DNA of 64,000 nt from Montifringilla adamsi (lineage: Eukaryota > Chordata > Aves > Passeriformes > Passeridae), in NCBI GenBank assembly GCA_017590115.1, contig JAGGNK010006448.1, positions 15,129,860 through 15,193,859 of the forward strand, given 5' to 3'. The first letter of the stretch is position 1. The number at the start of each line of letters is the position of its first letter. The notes under the pieces were generated by a model. That model had not been told where the DNA came from and did no database searches. It saw nothing but the letters and a program-made list of their open reading frames with translations. A program made the position numbers and the translations under genes. Shown here piece by piece: positions 37,019 through 50,035 of this stretch.

Positions 37019-38151
37019 TTTTATATCTATTCAAGTGATACATACAAGAAACAACAGGTAAGTAAATATGGGGATTTTTTTTTAGAATAGTAATTGCAGT
37101 AAATACGAAAAGTGAATGTCTGTTTATGTATGTTTTTCTTGCTGTTACCTGCAACATCATTCAGATTAGATTACTCTAAACCATGGTTAATAAAATCAAA
37201 ACTGAATCTATGACAAAATGGGTACATAGGAGTGGACATTATTATCTCCACTTCTACACATCATTTTTGGGCCAGACATGTCAAAGAAATTTAAGAAGCA
37301 AGAAAACATCAAGAATTTAATTTTGCATGTTGTAATTTGTCTTTCAGTGCAGGGAAGTAATTTGCTTGAGATCAGTTTATAATCCAATATACAAATGGCA
37401 GGTCAAACACAGGTCTCTTGACCTTTCTCTATGGGTGTATGATCACATATCTTGGACTATTAGCTAGAATGCAAAATCATCCTGTGCCAATTAGCATCTT
37501 TTAAGGGCTAATCTGTCTTCTGATTCTTGTTTTGGAAAAGATCATGCCAGGTGGCTTTGTGTAATTGACTAATGTAAATCTATATTCAAGTAGCTGCATA
37601 AGATGCCTTGTATTCTAATTCTCATGCTTAATGACTTCATTCTCTGAAAACACTTAAAAACAGTTTACTGTGCAAGAAGACTTCTACATGAAACAGCACC
37701 AATAGAATCCCAGCGCATTTTTCAAAATTACCTTGGAAAAATCCTCATGCATGTTAAACATGCCCTCACACAAATTCAGTACATAGAAATTAAATTGCCT
37801 TGTGTAACAGAGACGCCATAGTGGACATTTTCAATGGTTTCTAGCCATTACAAATACACGATGGAGTATAGTTATATCATAAGTACCAGCTGAAGGACCT
37901 GTATTCCAGTATAGTCAGCTCATTTGAGCAAAGAGAAATTTTAGATCACTGTGGACGTATTCATCCTTTGTGCTGGAAAACCAGTCCTGCCAAGAGATAA
38001 ATTAAGAGCTCAATTTGTTCTTTTCAGTTTAAAAAACAGTAAAAACAGTGGTTCTAAGACTTTCACACATTATGCAAAAAATAATTCTGGATCAAACTAA
38101 TAGTGAAATTGTCATTTAAAGGTAGTAGAATTAAACAAAACTTGGCTTCTT
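37019..38151. other. AT-rich non-coding DNA
   Basis: Nothing recognisable between the AAAGG array and the next CR1. Confidence 0.6.
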
Positions 38152-38380
38152 CTCCCAGGCAAAGACAGGAGGACGTGGGATCAAGCTGTTGCAGGGAAGG
38201 TTCAGGTTAGACATGGGAACTGACTGTCCAGAAAAATTGTGGACTCACTATCCCTGGAAATGTTTAAGAAACAACTGGATGTGGCACTTAGTGCTGTGGT
38301 TCAGTTTGAGCTGTTGTTCAGTCAAAGGTTGAACTTGATGATCTTGAGGTCTTTTCCAACTTTAATGATTCTATGATTCT
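38152..38380 (+). mobile_element. CR1 LINE, short 3' end
   Basis: The CR1 3' blocks are in order (GATCAAGCTGTTGCAGGGAA, CTCACTATCCCTGGAAATGT, GGTTGAACTTGATGATCTTG, then AATGATTCTATGATTCT). About 230 bp, 5'-truncated, with an internal deletion relative to the usual layout, and well diverged. Confidence 0.92.
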
Positions 38381-39762
38381 CTTTTATGGTTATTGGCACT
38401 GTGTCTGAAAATTCATTTGGATGAAATTTTTCTTTCAGTAACACCACTGTAATTCTGATTCTAATGACATCAGCCCAATTGACTCATGCCAGAATTGACT
38501 GTTAGGCTCACACCTTGTTAAAAATCTGTTTATACCCTTTTATGTATTACAATGAAATTGCCACTAGAAACCTGACACAGTGTAAATTATAAACTGAAAC
38601 GTCAGAAAAGAGAAGCACAACAGTTAAAACAACTAAAAAAAAAGGCAGTGTTATTAACTGAGTGGTAAAGGATCTATTCTTAATTTAACTGCACTTCCTT
38701 GTAAAAGATTAGTATGTATCTGACCAATGTAGAATTGTGTCAGTAAAGAGGTCAAAGTCTGCAGCTCATGAAGCCTAAGTGAATGTAATGGTGGTTAATT
38801 ATGTCCCTTTTCTGAGTCTCTCAGCAGAATTTTGTGGTATTTTTATTTTGTCTTAATGCACAAGGTATAAAGTGCCACTGTGTTTACATTTCCCTTCAAG
38901 TGCTGTTTCATGCAGTGAAAAGGATTTTTTTTTGCCTTTGCATGTACTGCTTACTTATATTTATGATAACTGAGCCGCCCATGTTCTCAACCCTTGCTCT
39001 TCTCTCAGTTGTCACATCACATGCTTGTTCAGTGGCCCAGAAAATCCACTGCCATGTGTTATACAAGAGAAATGTTAATGGGGAGAATCACAGATTTTAA
39101 AGTAACAGCATGTCTGTTTGGAAATTGGGATTAATTCAGAACTTCAATTTTGAATTCTGTAGTTGGCTTTTCTGGGCTATGAGGACATGAAAAAGCTGCA
39201 CAAGAGCAGAGCTGGCAAACTGCTATTTTTACCTGGAGTCAATAGAACAGATGACCTTTCTTTTTAAGAAAATGCCATTTTTGTGATGTGCTCCAGCTTC
39301 TATTGCACATTGCCAAGGTGACTTTTAATGCAGTCCCTCACAGAGTTTGGTTATACTCTGAAAAGAGTAGCTCCTCACAATATTCTTCAATACTGGGGTA
39401 GTATTTTCTTACCTGTAAGGGAGGCTACATATATTTGTTTTTAACTTAAGGCTGAAAAATGAGGAATCTTCTATAACAGAACTTGTGGTATGTGGGAATC
39501 TGGTTAGCAGAATCACTTTTCTCTCTTATTTCTGCACTCAGGATGAAAAGTGAAATGTGAGCTAATAAAACCTAGTGGTAGCTCAGCTGGAAAGTCTGAG
39601 GGCTGATTTAGGTCAGGAATCAGGATTCATCACCTGGCAGTTTGCAGTTCAGTAGAGTCTGAAGTTCTGATTCAGATACAGATTTAGCCAAGTTTATGTG
39701 CTGCTTTGATAAATGTATAAAAGCTGAAGAAACTAAGTAATGGATGTGGGCTGGTCATTTGT

Positions 39763-39909
39763 TTGTTTTTGGTTTGGGGGTTTTTGTGGGTTTGTTTTTT
39801 TGTTTTATTTGTTTTGTTTTATTTTGTGGGGTTTTTGTGGTTTTGTTTTTGGGGCTTTTTTTGGTTTTTTTTTTTTGTTTTGTTTTGTTTTTTGTTTTTT
39901 TTTTTTTTA
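39763..39909. repeat. T/G-rich tract ((TTTTG)n-like)
   Basis: About 147 bases of T runs broken by G, GG and up to five G (for example TTTTGTTTTGTTTTG near 39877), with very few other bases. It resembles the tract at the left end of the window. Confidence 0.9.
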
Positions 39910-40130
39910 TTTGTCTACTCTTATGGTTGTGTATAGCACTTTAGAAATAGAAAATAAACCTGAAGTTTATGCATTTTACTTGGACATAATATAAAAAAAA
40001 AGTAGTCATAAAATAATATCATGCTGTATGGGTTAACTGTCTTTTAATTTTTACTAATCTTTTCTTCTAGTTCCACAGCATTAGAATTTTATATTTATGT
40101 TATCATATAAAGAAGCATTTTCACTGTGCT

Positions 40131-40203
40131 ATAATATTATAGTTATAATAGTTATATTATAGTTATTATTATTATTATTATAGTTATTATTATTATATTA
40201 TTT
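40131..40203. repeat. (ATT)n / TATTA microsatellite
   Basis: Imperfect ATT repeats with TATAGTTATTATT interruptions. The longest clean stretch is ATTATTATTATTATT at about 40164-40180. Confidence 0.85.
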
Positions 40204-40690
40204 TGTAAGTTCCAGGTTAGGTGAGGCACGTTATTAAGAGACTAATGTTTTGGTGGGACAAATAAATAAGTGTAGATTTAGTGACCTCAAGTAAATAAGT
40301 TTCTCATTTCACTGGAATGCCCCACCAATTTTCTTTACTGATTCCCTCCAATCCTCCACCTCAATACCAGACACTCCCATTTGGATTTATCAAGAGACCA
40401 TATGGAGGTATATTGAGAGATATGCTAGTAGGAAACAGCTTATTGAGTCATTATGAAAGGGTGGGTGCAGGAGGAGAAAAATAAACCACAAAAGCCCAGA
40501 CCATGCTAAGCCGTAAATTTTTTTTTTCCATCAAAAGATTCCAAAGTAATTTACAGGGAGACATATGGGGAAACTGACAAAGCGCAATGACTACTGCTAA
40601 CCACCTTTTTTATACTTTTGTTTACTGCTCCCTTTGTTAGTTTTCAAGTATTTCATTAGCAGTAGAAATTGAAGGAAAACCAGAATTGAA

Positions 40691-40710
40691 ATCCTAGACA
40701 ATCCTAGACA
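40691..40710. repeat. Tandem duplication, 2 x 10 bp
   Basis: ATCCTAGACA twice in a row without mismatch. Confidence 0.9.
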
Positions 40711-42871
40711 ATTACACTGAGAATGAAAGAGGAAAGGAGATCCCAGAGGGAAAACTATGACTCCACATGTTTACAGTGAACTCCTATAAATTGTGTAACA
40801 GTGACTTAGGCCAGTGCAACTGTTCTTAACCATGCAGAAGAAACAAATTTCAAGAAAACAAGTGGGAAATAAAAATGTCCATAACATGGAAAAAAAAAGC
40901 AGAAGTGTACTTCTAATTACCACAGAACTAGTGGAATTTTAGTGAAGAAAAACTAGGAAAAGCATCTGAAATGAGAATAACATCAAAGTTTACTGAAAAA
41001 GAGACGATAGGTTTATTTAATTTGTTTCAATTTCTGTCCTGAAAATATCAAATTTAATGATTTTGAATTAGTTTTAGAAAGGATTTATGTTCTGTCACTA
41101 CTAGACTCATTCGTCATAAATTTTGTCATTAGCAGGCAAGCAAAAACTAAGTTTTGAGTTTAAGCTGAACTTAAGTTGCTGTAAGCTCAGAACTTGTAAA
41201 AATACAAATAAAGTTTGATTTTGCTACCAGGAAGTTAAAAAGTGAGAGGTTGAATGCTAGGGAGAAAGCAACCTGGGAAAAAGATTATTTTGACTTCTGT
41301 TGGACTGTGGATAGAGAGAAACTGCTGTATGTTAGCATGCCCCCAGAAATATCAATTATCCAAAGTCTCTTCTTTGATGGTACAGAACTTTACTCACATC
41401 CGATACAAGATTGGGTGTAAAAGGGCCATTGCTGTCTTGGTGTCTTTAGGCATCTGCTTTTTCAATAACTTCCTACTGTGCCTGCTGTCATATCAGACCT
41501 GACTGATCATTCAGGTGTCTGGGGATAATAAAGAAAAGAAATGTAATAGGAAAATCTGAAGTGTCTCTGGCTTCCTTCTGAAGACAGCCTTCTAGGAGTC
41601 TATTAAATGTGCAAAACCACTTATTGCTTTTTCAGCAATCAGCCTAAATGTCTGGGGTGTGATACAGAACAGGTTGAAGAAATTGCACTAGAGTTTCTTA
41701 GATCAGCTAAATATAGGGACTTCATAAACAATTTTTGTTCACCCAACACTTAGACTCTTTCTCTCTAAATCATTTTGAGACTTTTCTGCATTAGCTCTTC
41801 TTTTTAGTCTAATTGAAAGTTTTTATAATTTTCAGTATTTACTCTGAAAACTTGCTTGTTACACATAGCCCAAGAACAGAGAAATGGTTTTTGGCTTGTA
41901 CTTCTGAACAAACCTTCCACAATTTGAATACTTGAAATGAAAGGTGAGTCACAAGCGAGGAGTTTTAGGAAGAAAGGCTCTTTTAGTTTTTGTTGTTGTT
42001 GTTGTGGGTGTTTTTATGATGATGCAATAATAAAAAAAAATAGCAACAAGAATTGCTTTCAGATATTAAGAAAAACAGATTTACTGTCATAGAGACATTA
42101 TATACTAGTCTTCTGCTAACTAACTACTCATACATTTGAGCAAGTTATTGAATACTCTGACAGAGTCTAAATACTTAACTCTTACATTAGTAGAGGAATG
42201 GTGTCTGCATGCCTAGTAGAATAGGCATGAAACCAGCTTTATAATATTATTCTTAACTGATGCAGTCTTGCTTAAATAACTGTAATTATTTTAGTTTCTT
42301 GAGAAAATCTCTCCTTTACTTCACGGGAGTAATGTGAGGGTTAAATTATCAGCCCCAAGTGTACAGATTTTGCAGAAGAGGAGCACAGATAGTCCTCAAT
42401 TAGGGTTCAATTAGCCCTGCAATTAGGTAGATGATCTGTCTTGCCACAAAATATTCCTCAATATTTACAGAATTCTTGTCTACTATTTCTATCCAAACCA
42501 TTTCACCAGGCCTAACTAACCTTATAGATCCTACAGTCAAAGGAACCAAGCACTTGTTTTTCCATATCTAATCTGCTTTTTCTTTTTATTTTGATTTTTT
42601 TTTTCTACAGAGTAAACTGAGGCTCAACTCCTCACTCACATACTTCATACATACTTCACACATCTCTTAAATTCAGTCCCAAACCTCAGGCTCTACATTT
42701 TGTTACCAAGTCAATATGTATTTTGATCTGACAGAACATGCATTATAACATAATGAGAGCAAAGTTTTAGTTTGAAACACGTTCCTGCTTAAAAAAATGT
42801 TTTAACATGAGTCAATAAAGTAATCTATGACATACATGAGATTGGCCTACTTAATTGGCCTTCTAATGAAC

Positions 42872-43245
42872 TCAACCAGTTTCCTGGGCAATCTGTTCCA
42901 ATGTCCAGAGACTGTTTCATTGTGAAAATTTTCCAAATATCGAATTTAAAACTCCCCTAGTTCAACTTGTGATAATTTTCTCCCATCCTGTTGCTTGTTA
43001 CTTGGGATAAGGGACTGCATCCTCCTTCTCCCCGTTGTGGTTGCTGAGAGTGATAAGGTCACTCCTGGGCCTCTTTTCCTCCAGGCAGAACACACCCAGC
43101 TCCCTCAGCTGCTGCTCATAAGACTTGTGCTCTGCACCCTTCCCCAGCTTCACTGTCCTCCTCTGGACTCATTTCAGCACCTTAATGTCTCTGTTAGTGA
43201 GGGGTCCAAAACCAAACACGGGATTTGATGTATGACCTCATGAGG
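42872..43245 (-). mobile_element. CR1 LINE fragment lacking its extreme 3' end
   Basis: Reverse-strand CR1 blocks: CTGGGCAATCTGTTCCAATG, CTCCAGGCAGAACACACCCA, GCTCCCTCAGCTGCTGCTCA and CTCCTCTGGACTCATTTCAG. The 3'-terminal repeat and adjoining sequence are absent at the left end. The plus-strand frame at 42995-43228 is an antisense shadow of the element. Confidence 0.9.
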
Positions 43246-45390
43246 ATATGCAGGGATTTTATCTGTAAAAAAGCTTCAGGGCTTAGCTTTCTGCAAAACT
43301 TACCTCAAGATGTAATTCTGAACCACAATATGTGTTTTTCAGACAGATCAGATTAGACTAAACAGAATCCAATAACTACACTTTACCTTGTCTAGTATGA
43401 TGAGTCATAATAAAATTACTGCTTCATACAATGTTTTTTAAATGCAAAAATCAAGAAGTTAATGATCTTCATTGCAAAATTTAATGTTTATCTTTAGCAT
43501 TGCTTGACAGAAACTGTACCATAATATCCATTAGTGGGACTTCTCAGGAGAGCTATCAGAGAAGGAACTACTTTTACAATGTTTCTTATACACCTTTTAT
43601 CTGTTTATTTTCTAAGTGCTCCCCAGCTTTATGTGTGAAGGCTGATTCCTATAGCTTGCAGCAAGAAAATTTCTTAAACTGATGACAGAATTTAGCATTT
43701 TACCTAGCTGGCAGAAAACCAGCATTATTCTATTTGGTTTATATATTTCTGTATTATCAAGAAAAACAATGCTAACAAACACTGAAAAACCAGAAAACTT
43801 TATAATTTAAAATAGTATGCTTTTATTTTTATTCTGATTCAACAAATAAGATCACTTTAGTTTTTTGAAGGACATCATTATTTCAACAACTTTAAATTTA
43901 TTAATATCAAGTTTAATTTCTCCATCCTTCATTTTTCTGATTGAATTTTTGAGGAACTAAATTATCTCCCATTGCAATATTTTTAAAAAGTATGGCTCCT
44001 GTGTCAGATAAAACCCCAGAAATATCTAAATCCCACAAGGATCCTAAATTCTCTGTGCAAAGTTTTTGTCTCTACCTTTAGATATCTACTGAAGTGAATG
44101 ATATTTCCTACACATGAGAACTCCTGGTTACTCTTTTCAAAATTAGTCTCCAACTAATGGCCTACATATGGAAAACCTATGAAAAAAAAGTCTGTTATTA
44201 GATATTACTGCTTTTTAGCCAGCCTCCATTCTACTTTCTGCGGACCCATTCAAACGTGATATTAATCATCTAGGTACCTTTGTGTCTACAAAAGTAGACA
44301 GTTCATTGCTGTAAATACATGTTAATGTCATTCTTGCTAGGTGACCTTTCAGTTACCATGAAGATAAATAAAATGTCTGAAAATCTTTCTATAGAGTCCT
44401 TTTATTATATGAACTGCACACCCGCAATTATATCTTTAGTGCATATTTTTAACATTACGAAGTGCATTGTAATTGTTAACAGCAATGTTTTACTGTGGAG
44501 TGACTTGACTTTATGAAAATAAACCAAAGGCAAATCTCAGTTTTATATGAAATGGAGATTGATGGTTTTGAAGAGAAAGACATTGTAAAGCTTTTGTAGT
44601 TTTGTACTAAGTTGCAGTGAATTAGCTGGAGCTCTCTGCTTTGTGATTTCCATCATGAAAGATGAAAATGTGGGAGACGTTGATACACTCCATCTTTGCT
44701 TGAGGCAGTTTTCTTCTGACCTATTCATACTTCTGGGCATATATCAGGCAAGTATATTTTACCATGTTCATTGAAAATAGTAGAACTTATACCAAGCTTT
44801 ACTTTCCTTTTGTTTACAGGGAAGTTTATACACACAGAATAAATATTCATCCATTAGGAAGTTCTTTCAAACACTAGGGCCTTGCACCTCACCAAGGTCT
44901 CAAGTTTTTAACAGAATATTTTCAAAAGACGTTTGTCCTGTATCCCATGATTTAGTTGTTTTGGGTTTTTTTAATATAAATCTCACTGGGGGTTGGAGTG
45001 TTTTTGGTTTTGTTTTCTTGTTTGTTTTTTCCAAACTAGACATTTAAATAGTAAATATTACAGCTAAATTTTACTCTTACCAGTTTCCAGATTTTATCAG
45101 AGAAACTCTCTTCACAAAAATACTAGGTCCAAAGTTAGCCTATGAATATATACTTAAATTTAAGTGTTGATTAATTTTACTAAAGGTAATGGGAAAATTG
45201 ACATAATTGGGTAAGAACGAAGAAAAATACTATTCAGTTTTTGATTGTAGAAGAGGAAATACAGGTACAATTAACCCCATATGTTGTCTTTGGATGTAAA
45301 GATGGCTCTGTTTGTACTTAACACAAAGAATTTTTCAATGTTAGTATTCTTTTAAACTTGCATCATTTTTATGAATCCTTTCTAGTGTAG
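43246..45390. other. AT-rich non-coding DNA
   Basis: No gene is recognised. A T/G-rich stretch lies at about 44956-45031. Frames at 43500-43682, 44319-44516 and 44543-44740 lack recognisable features. Confidence 0.55.
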
Positions 45391-45582
45391 CTCAATTCTT
45401 GAGCTTGTCCAGGACTCTCTGGATTACATCCCCTCCTTTAGGCATGTCAACAGCACCACTCAGCTTGGTGTTATCTACAAATTTGTTGACAGTGCACTTG
45501 ATCCCTTCATCAATGTCATTAAGAAGATATGAAATAATGCTGGTCCCAATACAGACCCCCAGGGGACATCACTTGTCAATGA
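45391..45582 (-). mobile_element. CR1 LINE internal fragment
   Basis: Reverse-strand CR1 blocks such as CAGCTTGGTGTTATCTACAA and CAGACCCCCAGGGGACATCA, a common part of the CR1 ORF2 region. About 190 bp. The plus-strand frame at 45399-45656 is antisense to it and not a gene. Confidence 0.88.
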
Positions 45583-47873
45583 TGTCTACAGGGACTCAGC
45601 CCAACCAACAAAGTTGCATTTCCAGTTGTACTTTTATGGCTGCAATGACAGACTGAATTACTTTTACATCTTTAACTTTTGTTTTTGCATTTCTGTTACC
45701 GATAAGTAAGGCTTTATAAAAGAGAGGCCTTGTAAAATCACGGCTAAGGCCTCTTACTTTGGCTAAGTAGAGAGGGACCATGGGAATGTGACTCAGCTGA
45801 ATTAGGGGTAGAAAAACAAGTTATATAACCATCATGTGTTCACATCGTGCTGTATGGTGGTTGGTTGAATTATGTTTGTTATTACTTAAAATTATGTCAT
45901 GTAAACCAGCTAACTGCTTAAAAAGGTCGGGTTTTTGCAACAAAGTGGCTCTCCTTTGCACTGCCTGGGGACTCTGTGTCACTACAGACCCTCACTTCAC
46001 ACATTTCTATGTAGCTATTCAGTAATTTTTTAAAATCTGTAAACATTAGTCACTTAGTCTTATTCTGCCCCAAAAGGAAAAGTGGCTTTAAAGAGGAGCT
46101 GTAAACAGAAAGGGTCACCTCTCTGCACCTTAATGCAGAAGTAAGATTGACCTAAGACTTAAAATGTGTGGTTTACACATCAGTAAAAAGCATTTTCAGA
46201 CAAATATATTGATTAAATATTAATAGCTTTCTCAAAAGTCTATGCTCTTCCTAATGCCTCTGAGAAATGTCATTTTTTAATCTGAAGGAGCAGTTACACA
46301 CTTTAATTTTCAACTATATATAGTTTAGATAAGCTAAAACTGAGGCTTATGGCTTCACTCAGGGAGATATGTGAAATTCAGTGTTTTGAAAATGGTAGCA
46401 CATTGGTAAATATAGGTTCGGAGTCACAACTCAGTGTCTATTCTAAGCTTATAATAGCACCTTAAACCACTCATTTCCTTGTTTCTTACAATGAAACTTC
46501 AGAATTGTAAGGCATGTTATGACGTATGGTCATGTCTTGCACAAATAAAACAATATGTGACTAGAGGAAAATGATTAGGAGGGAAAAGAAGCCATACACC
46601 AGCTGCAGTGGCTGATGTGTTGATATCCAGACTAAATGAGAGGCAACATATGGCACAGGTTGTTCTGCTTTTATGATATGCAGAAGTACTTTATTCCCTA
46701 GCTCTTTTTTTTTTCCTCCAAAACAAACTTTAAAATCCAAAACTTAATGAACAGCATTACCTTTTTGCCATGAAGGAAATTTCTTGGAGTTTAAATAAAA
46801 CTGAAAAGCTGTAACAGTTGTTTATTGTTATAAAATAACTTGCTCAACTCCTCTAATTCAATATGTCATATGAATTGTGGTTAAATAACCATAGCTTATT
46901 TTGAAACACAAATTAATTATCTATTACAAGCATGCTATTGCTTATCTCTTTCAAAGTCTCATTAGTATGCAAATGACTCTAATTAGGTCACTGTCAGACA
47001 ATATTTGTGTAGAGTCACTTTCCAAGGTTTTATGTGATGGTTTTGGTTCCTAAATATTCATAAACAGGTCTCCTAAAATCAGCTTTACTTAATAGGGATC
47101 CTTCTGAAAGTCTCATTAGTTTATTGGAATTAATCTCAGATGGCAAAGAAGAAAAAATATTATTTTCCCCTTTTTTTTTTCCCAGAAGATGATATCTTCC
47201 AGTTTCCACACACAGTATTAAAAGATTAGAGAAAGAGTATTATATTTTTAATAGGAATTAAATTTTAAAAGTCTTGTCGTAAAAACTGGATGTGTTGTCT
47301 TTGATCTCTTGCTTGTCTTGATAAAGAGCTGAAGACAAGAAAGAGAAAATTTTGTGAGTCAGGAAGAAAGTCTGACGCATTGAAAAATACGTACTGCAGA
47401 CTAGAATTAGCGTGTGCAGTTGTAAATATATACTTATTCATTATTTTAATGTGTGTAACATTTAGCATACGGAACTTTTACACCTTTTTTAAAATCTTGT
47501 ACAAAGGGATACGGAAAAAAACACATTTATGAATCAAAGAAAATTACCCCCAGAAAAAAAAACTTTTGAAACTTAAAAATTTGTGATACTACCTTGCAAA
47601 AATAGAAAGCAGACACTTTTCTTGTCCTTCAGGAAAGGGAGAAGGCAAGGGGAAGAGAAATAATTATTTTTTTGGGGGGTCAGTCTCTGGATATGTCATA
47701 ATTAAGAATAAAGTAAAAATTAATTTAGACAAATTACAAATAAAAGAGAATTTTTCACCATCTGTAGAATTTCATTTTAATGGTCTACATATATCATCAT
47801 AGCCATTTTTTAAACTGGTAGAATGGATATCTTGATAGCAGAATTTTAATTTAAAAGAAGTAACAAACTACGC
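45583..47873. other. AT-rich non-coding DNA; possible regulatory motifs
   Basis: No gene is recognised. At 46967-46974 there is an exact POU-type octamer (ATGCAAAT), followed by CTAATTAGG (46979-46987), a homeodomain-like core. AAAGTCTCATTAGT occurs at 46953-46966 and again at 47107-47120. This could be a conserved regulatory element, but AT-rich DNA throws up such motifs by chance. Confidence 0.45.
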
Positions 47874-48141
47874 TGATTTTGGCTGGGGTAGAGTAAGTTT
47901 CCTCACGGTGGCTGCTGTGGAACTGTGTGTTTTGGATTTGTGCTGAGCACAGGGTGGATAATATAGAGATGGTTTTGTTATTGCTGAGCAGGGTTTAAAC
48001 AGACAAGGCTTTTTCTGCTTCTTGTAGTGCTACACTGGTGAGGAAGTTGGAGGTGCATGGGAGGCTGGGAGGAGACACAGCCAGGACCGGTGACCCCAAC
48101 TGACCAAAGGGATATTCCAGACCTTGCGGCATCACACTCAG

Positions 48142-48148
48142 TATATAA
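48142..48148 (+). promoter_or_regulatory. LTR TATA box
   Basis: TATATAA within GTATATAAAG, in the middle of the LTR where the U3 promoter of this family sits. Activity today is unknown. Confidence 0.6.
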
Positions 48149-48300
48149 AGTGGGGGCAAGAAGGAGGAATGGGGGACATTTGGAGTGATGGTGTTTGATT
48201 CCACAAGTCACCATTACACGTGATGGGACCCTGCTCTGCTGGGGAAGCAGTGAAGTCATTCCCGGTTTTTCTTTGCTTGTATGAGGCTTTTGTTTTCCCT

Positions 48301-48306
48301 ATTAAA
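48301..48306 (+). promoter_or_regulatory. LTR polyadenylation signal (ATTAAA)
   Basis: ATTAAA lies about 155 bp downstream of the TATA box, fitting the R/U5 layout of a short LTR. Confidence 0.55.
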
Positions 48307-48420
48307 CTGTCCCTATCTCAACCCTTGAGTTTTTTAGCTTTTACCCTTTCAAAACTCTCCTCAGTCATGCTGGTGGGGGGATATGTGAGCAGCTGTGTGG
48401 AGCTTGATTGCTGGCTGGGG

Positions 48421-48490
48421 TGCAACAACAACAACAACAACAACAAAAAAAAAAAAAAAAAACCCAAACAAAAAACAACAAAAACCCCCA
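48421..48490. repeat. (CAA)n followed by A/C-rich tract
   Basis: Eight CAA units (48423-48446) run into an A tract and then into AAACCC/AAACAAC-type sequence. It sits exactly at the 3' end of the LTR, so the expansion probably arose from the LTR terminus or the first bases beyond it. Confidence 0.85.
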
Positions 48491-49026
48491 GAAATAATAA
48501 CGGTAAATTGACTGCTACTAGGTGGAACTTAATGAAATATCTTATTTCAGATTAGTTCAAAAAATATTTTGGGCTCAGTACCATCCAGAAACAAAATCCT
48601 TCTTCCTATAAAATATTTGCATATTCTCTACCATCCCTGCCAAGTTCCCAACAGGATGAAGTTCACAGATAGAGAATTTGTATTGAAATAGGACAATGCT
48701 ATACTTCACTTAATTTTTGAGATAATTTGAAGAAAGAAAATTACCTTTGATACTAAGTGCCGTGGTAAAATAAAACATATAAAGTACTATTTGAAGATGA
48801 ATACTTCTTCCACAGAAAGTCACAAAACTGTAAATGGAATTTAATATTTGAAAGATCCTGCTGTGTTCATCATAATATTTGTTACTTAGATACTGTAGTA
48901 AAGAAATCACAAGATAGTTCCAGTTGTGCTGTATTTACTGTTTTGTTCTGTGGTCTACTGTTGATTGTTAAGCACAGTGAAAATATTCTGCATAGCTTGT
49001 TCACAGTCATGGAGCTGTAAAGTTTC

Positions 49027-49029
<3 letters not shown>
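48491..49029. other. AT-rich non-coding DNA
   Basis: Nothing recognised. Confidence 0.6.

Positions 49030-49063
<34 letters not shown>
49030..49063. repeat. (TC)17 microsatellite
   Basis: Thirty-four bases of perfect TC dinucleotide repeat; probably polymorphic. Confidence 0.97.
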
Positions 49064-49066
<3 letters not shown>

Positions 49067-50035
49067 TAAATAGTACTTTGGTGTTCCTCTAGGAGATGGA
49101 TCTGCCCCTTTGAAAATAAGACCACAAATCTTTAAACTTATCAGAATGGAGCAACTCTGCTGCATTAGTGCCTCATTACTAAAACAAATAGAGTTTGGAT
49201 ACTGTGAATGAACAGTCTGTCATTGAAGTTAGGATTCCAAAGGGAAAAGCTTAGAGGATTAACACAGAAAGAAATTTAATCTTAAAACCCTTCTTGAAAT
49301 CGTACATCAACTCCCAGATGAGTCAATGAAAGATTGGGGCAAAGAAACCATGAAGGAGATGCGGACAAGAGAGATACTTTATTTCACTAAAAAATATTGA
49401 GTTTTGTTTGTTTGTTTGATTTTTAAACTATGACAATTTTTTATTCTTATGCCAGGAAAATGTTTACTTTTTAATATATTAGATGTCCATGAACTCTGGG
49501 AACCAGCAGCCCTTAATGATGTACAGCATTTAGAAACATCTGTGTGATATTTCTACAACATGCATAGCCAGCATTTCCCCATAAAGAGAAAAATTGACTG
49601 CAGGTTTGTTTTCATCCATTGCTTTGACACTTTTGTATCTGTATATATTGAAAAGATGTTACAAATATTTTTCTAGTGTCAGTGTTTTCACATGTGAAAG
49701 CTACACACAATTAAATAGGTGTCCTGTTAATTCTTATATTAACAGCATGTTTAAGACGGGGGTCTCCAAGTGATTCATATCACTCATTCAATATTTTATG
49801 CTCTTTTCACATTCCACTTTCTTTGAAATTCTGCTTGGATTATATAATTTGCTTTCTGAATCCCAATTTTCATGGACAGATGTTTTAGAAGTCCTACAGT
49901 CTTTTAACTTTCTTTAAGTTAAAAAAATGAAAGTTAGCAGACAACTGTATCTTGGAAAAATATTAGAAAGCTTTGCATCATACTAGTCTTCATACAAGAA
50001 CTCATTTCAAATTAGAACAGATTTGACCTATGTTT

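Larger units (their letters stand above)
38381..42871. other. AT-rich non-coding DNA with simple repeats
   Basis: No gene is recognised. It contains the T/G tract at 39763-39909, the ATT-type microsatellite at 40131-40203 and the 10-bp tandem duplication at 40691-40710. The 84- and 66-codon frames at 39740-39994 translate the T/G tract. The 82-codon frame at 41254-41502 has no domain. Confidence 0.55.
47874..48425 (+). mobile_element. Solo LTR of an avian endogenous retrovirus
   Basis: About 550 bp recognised as an avian ERV LTR family (probably ERVL-like). It starts at TGATTTTGGCTGGGGTAGAG. Its characteristic blocks are in order: TGACCCCAACTGACCAAAGG with ATATTCCA following, a TATA box at 48142, CAAGTCACCATTACACGTGA, then the CTATTAAACTGTC poly(A) region and a GCTGGCTGGGG 3' end. 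The final bases, which should carry the CA terminus, are replaced by a CAA/A-rich expansion, so the right boundary and target-site duplication cannot be defined. No internal retroviral sequence adjoins it. The frames at 47978-48259 and 47995-48204 (minus) and 48220-48555 (plus) are shadows of this LTR. Confidence 0.85.

Noticed and set aside
36816..37160. Repeat-containing ORFs (KERKG and LSFPF repeats)
   Set aside because: They are direct translations of the AAAGG microsatellite on both strands.
39740..39994. F/G/V-rich hydrophobic ORF
   Set aside because: It is a translation of a T/G low-complexity tract.
42995..43228. 77-codon plus-strand ORF
   Set aside because: It is antisense to a CR1 fragment.
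45399..45656. 85-codon plus-strand ORF with S/T/P-rich composition
   Set aside because: It is antisense to a CR1 internal fragment.
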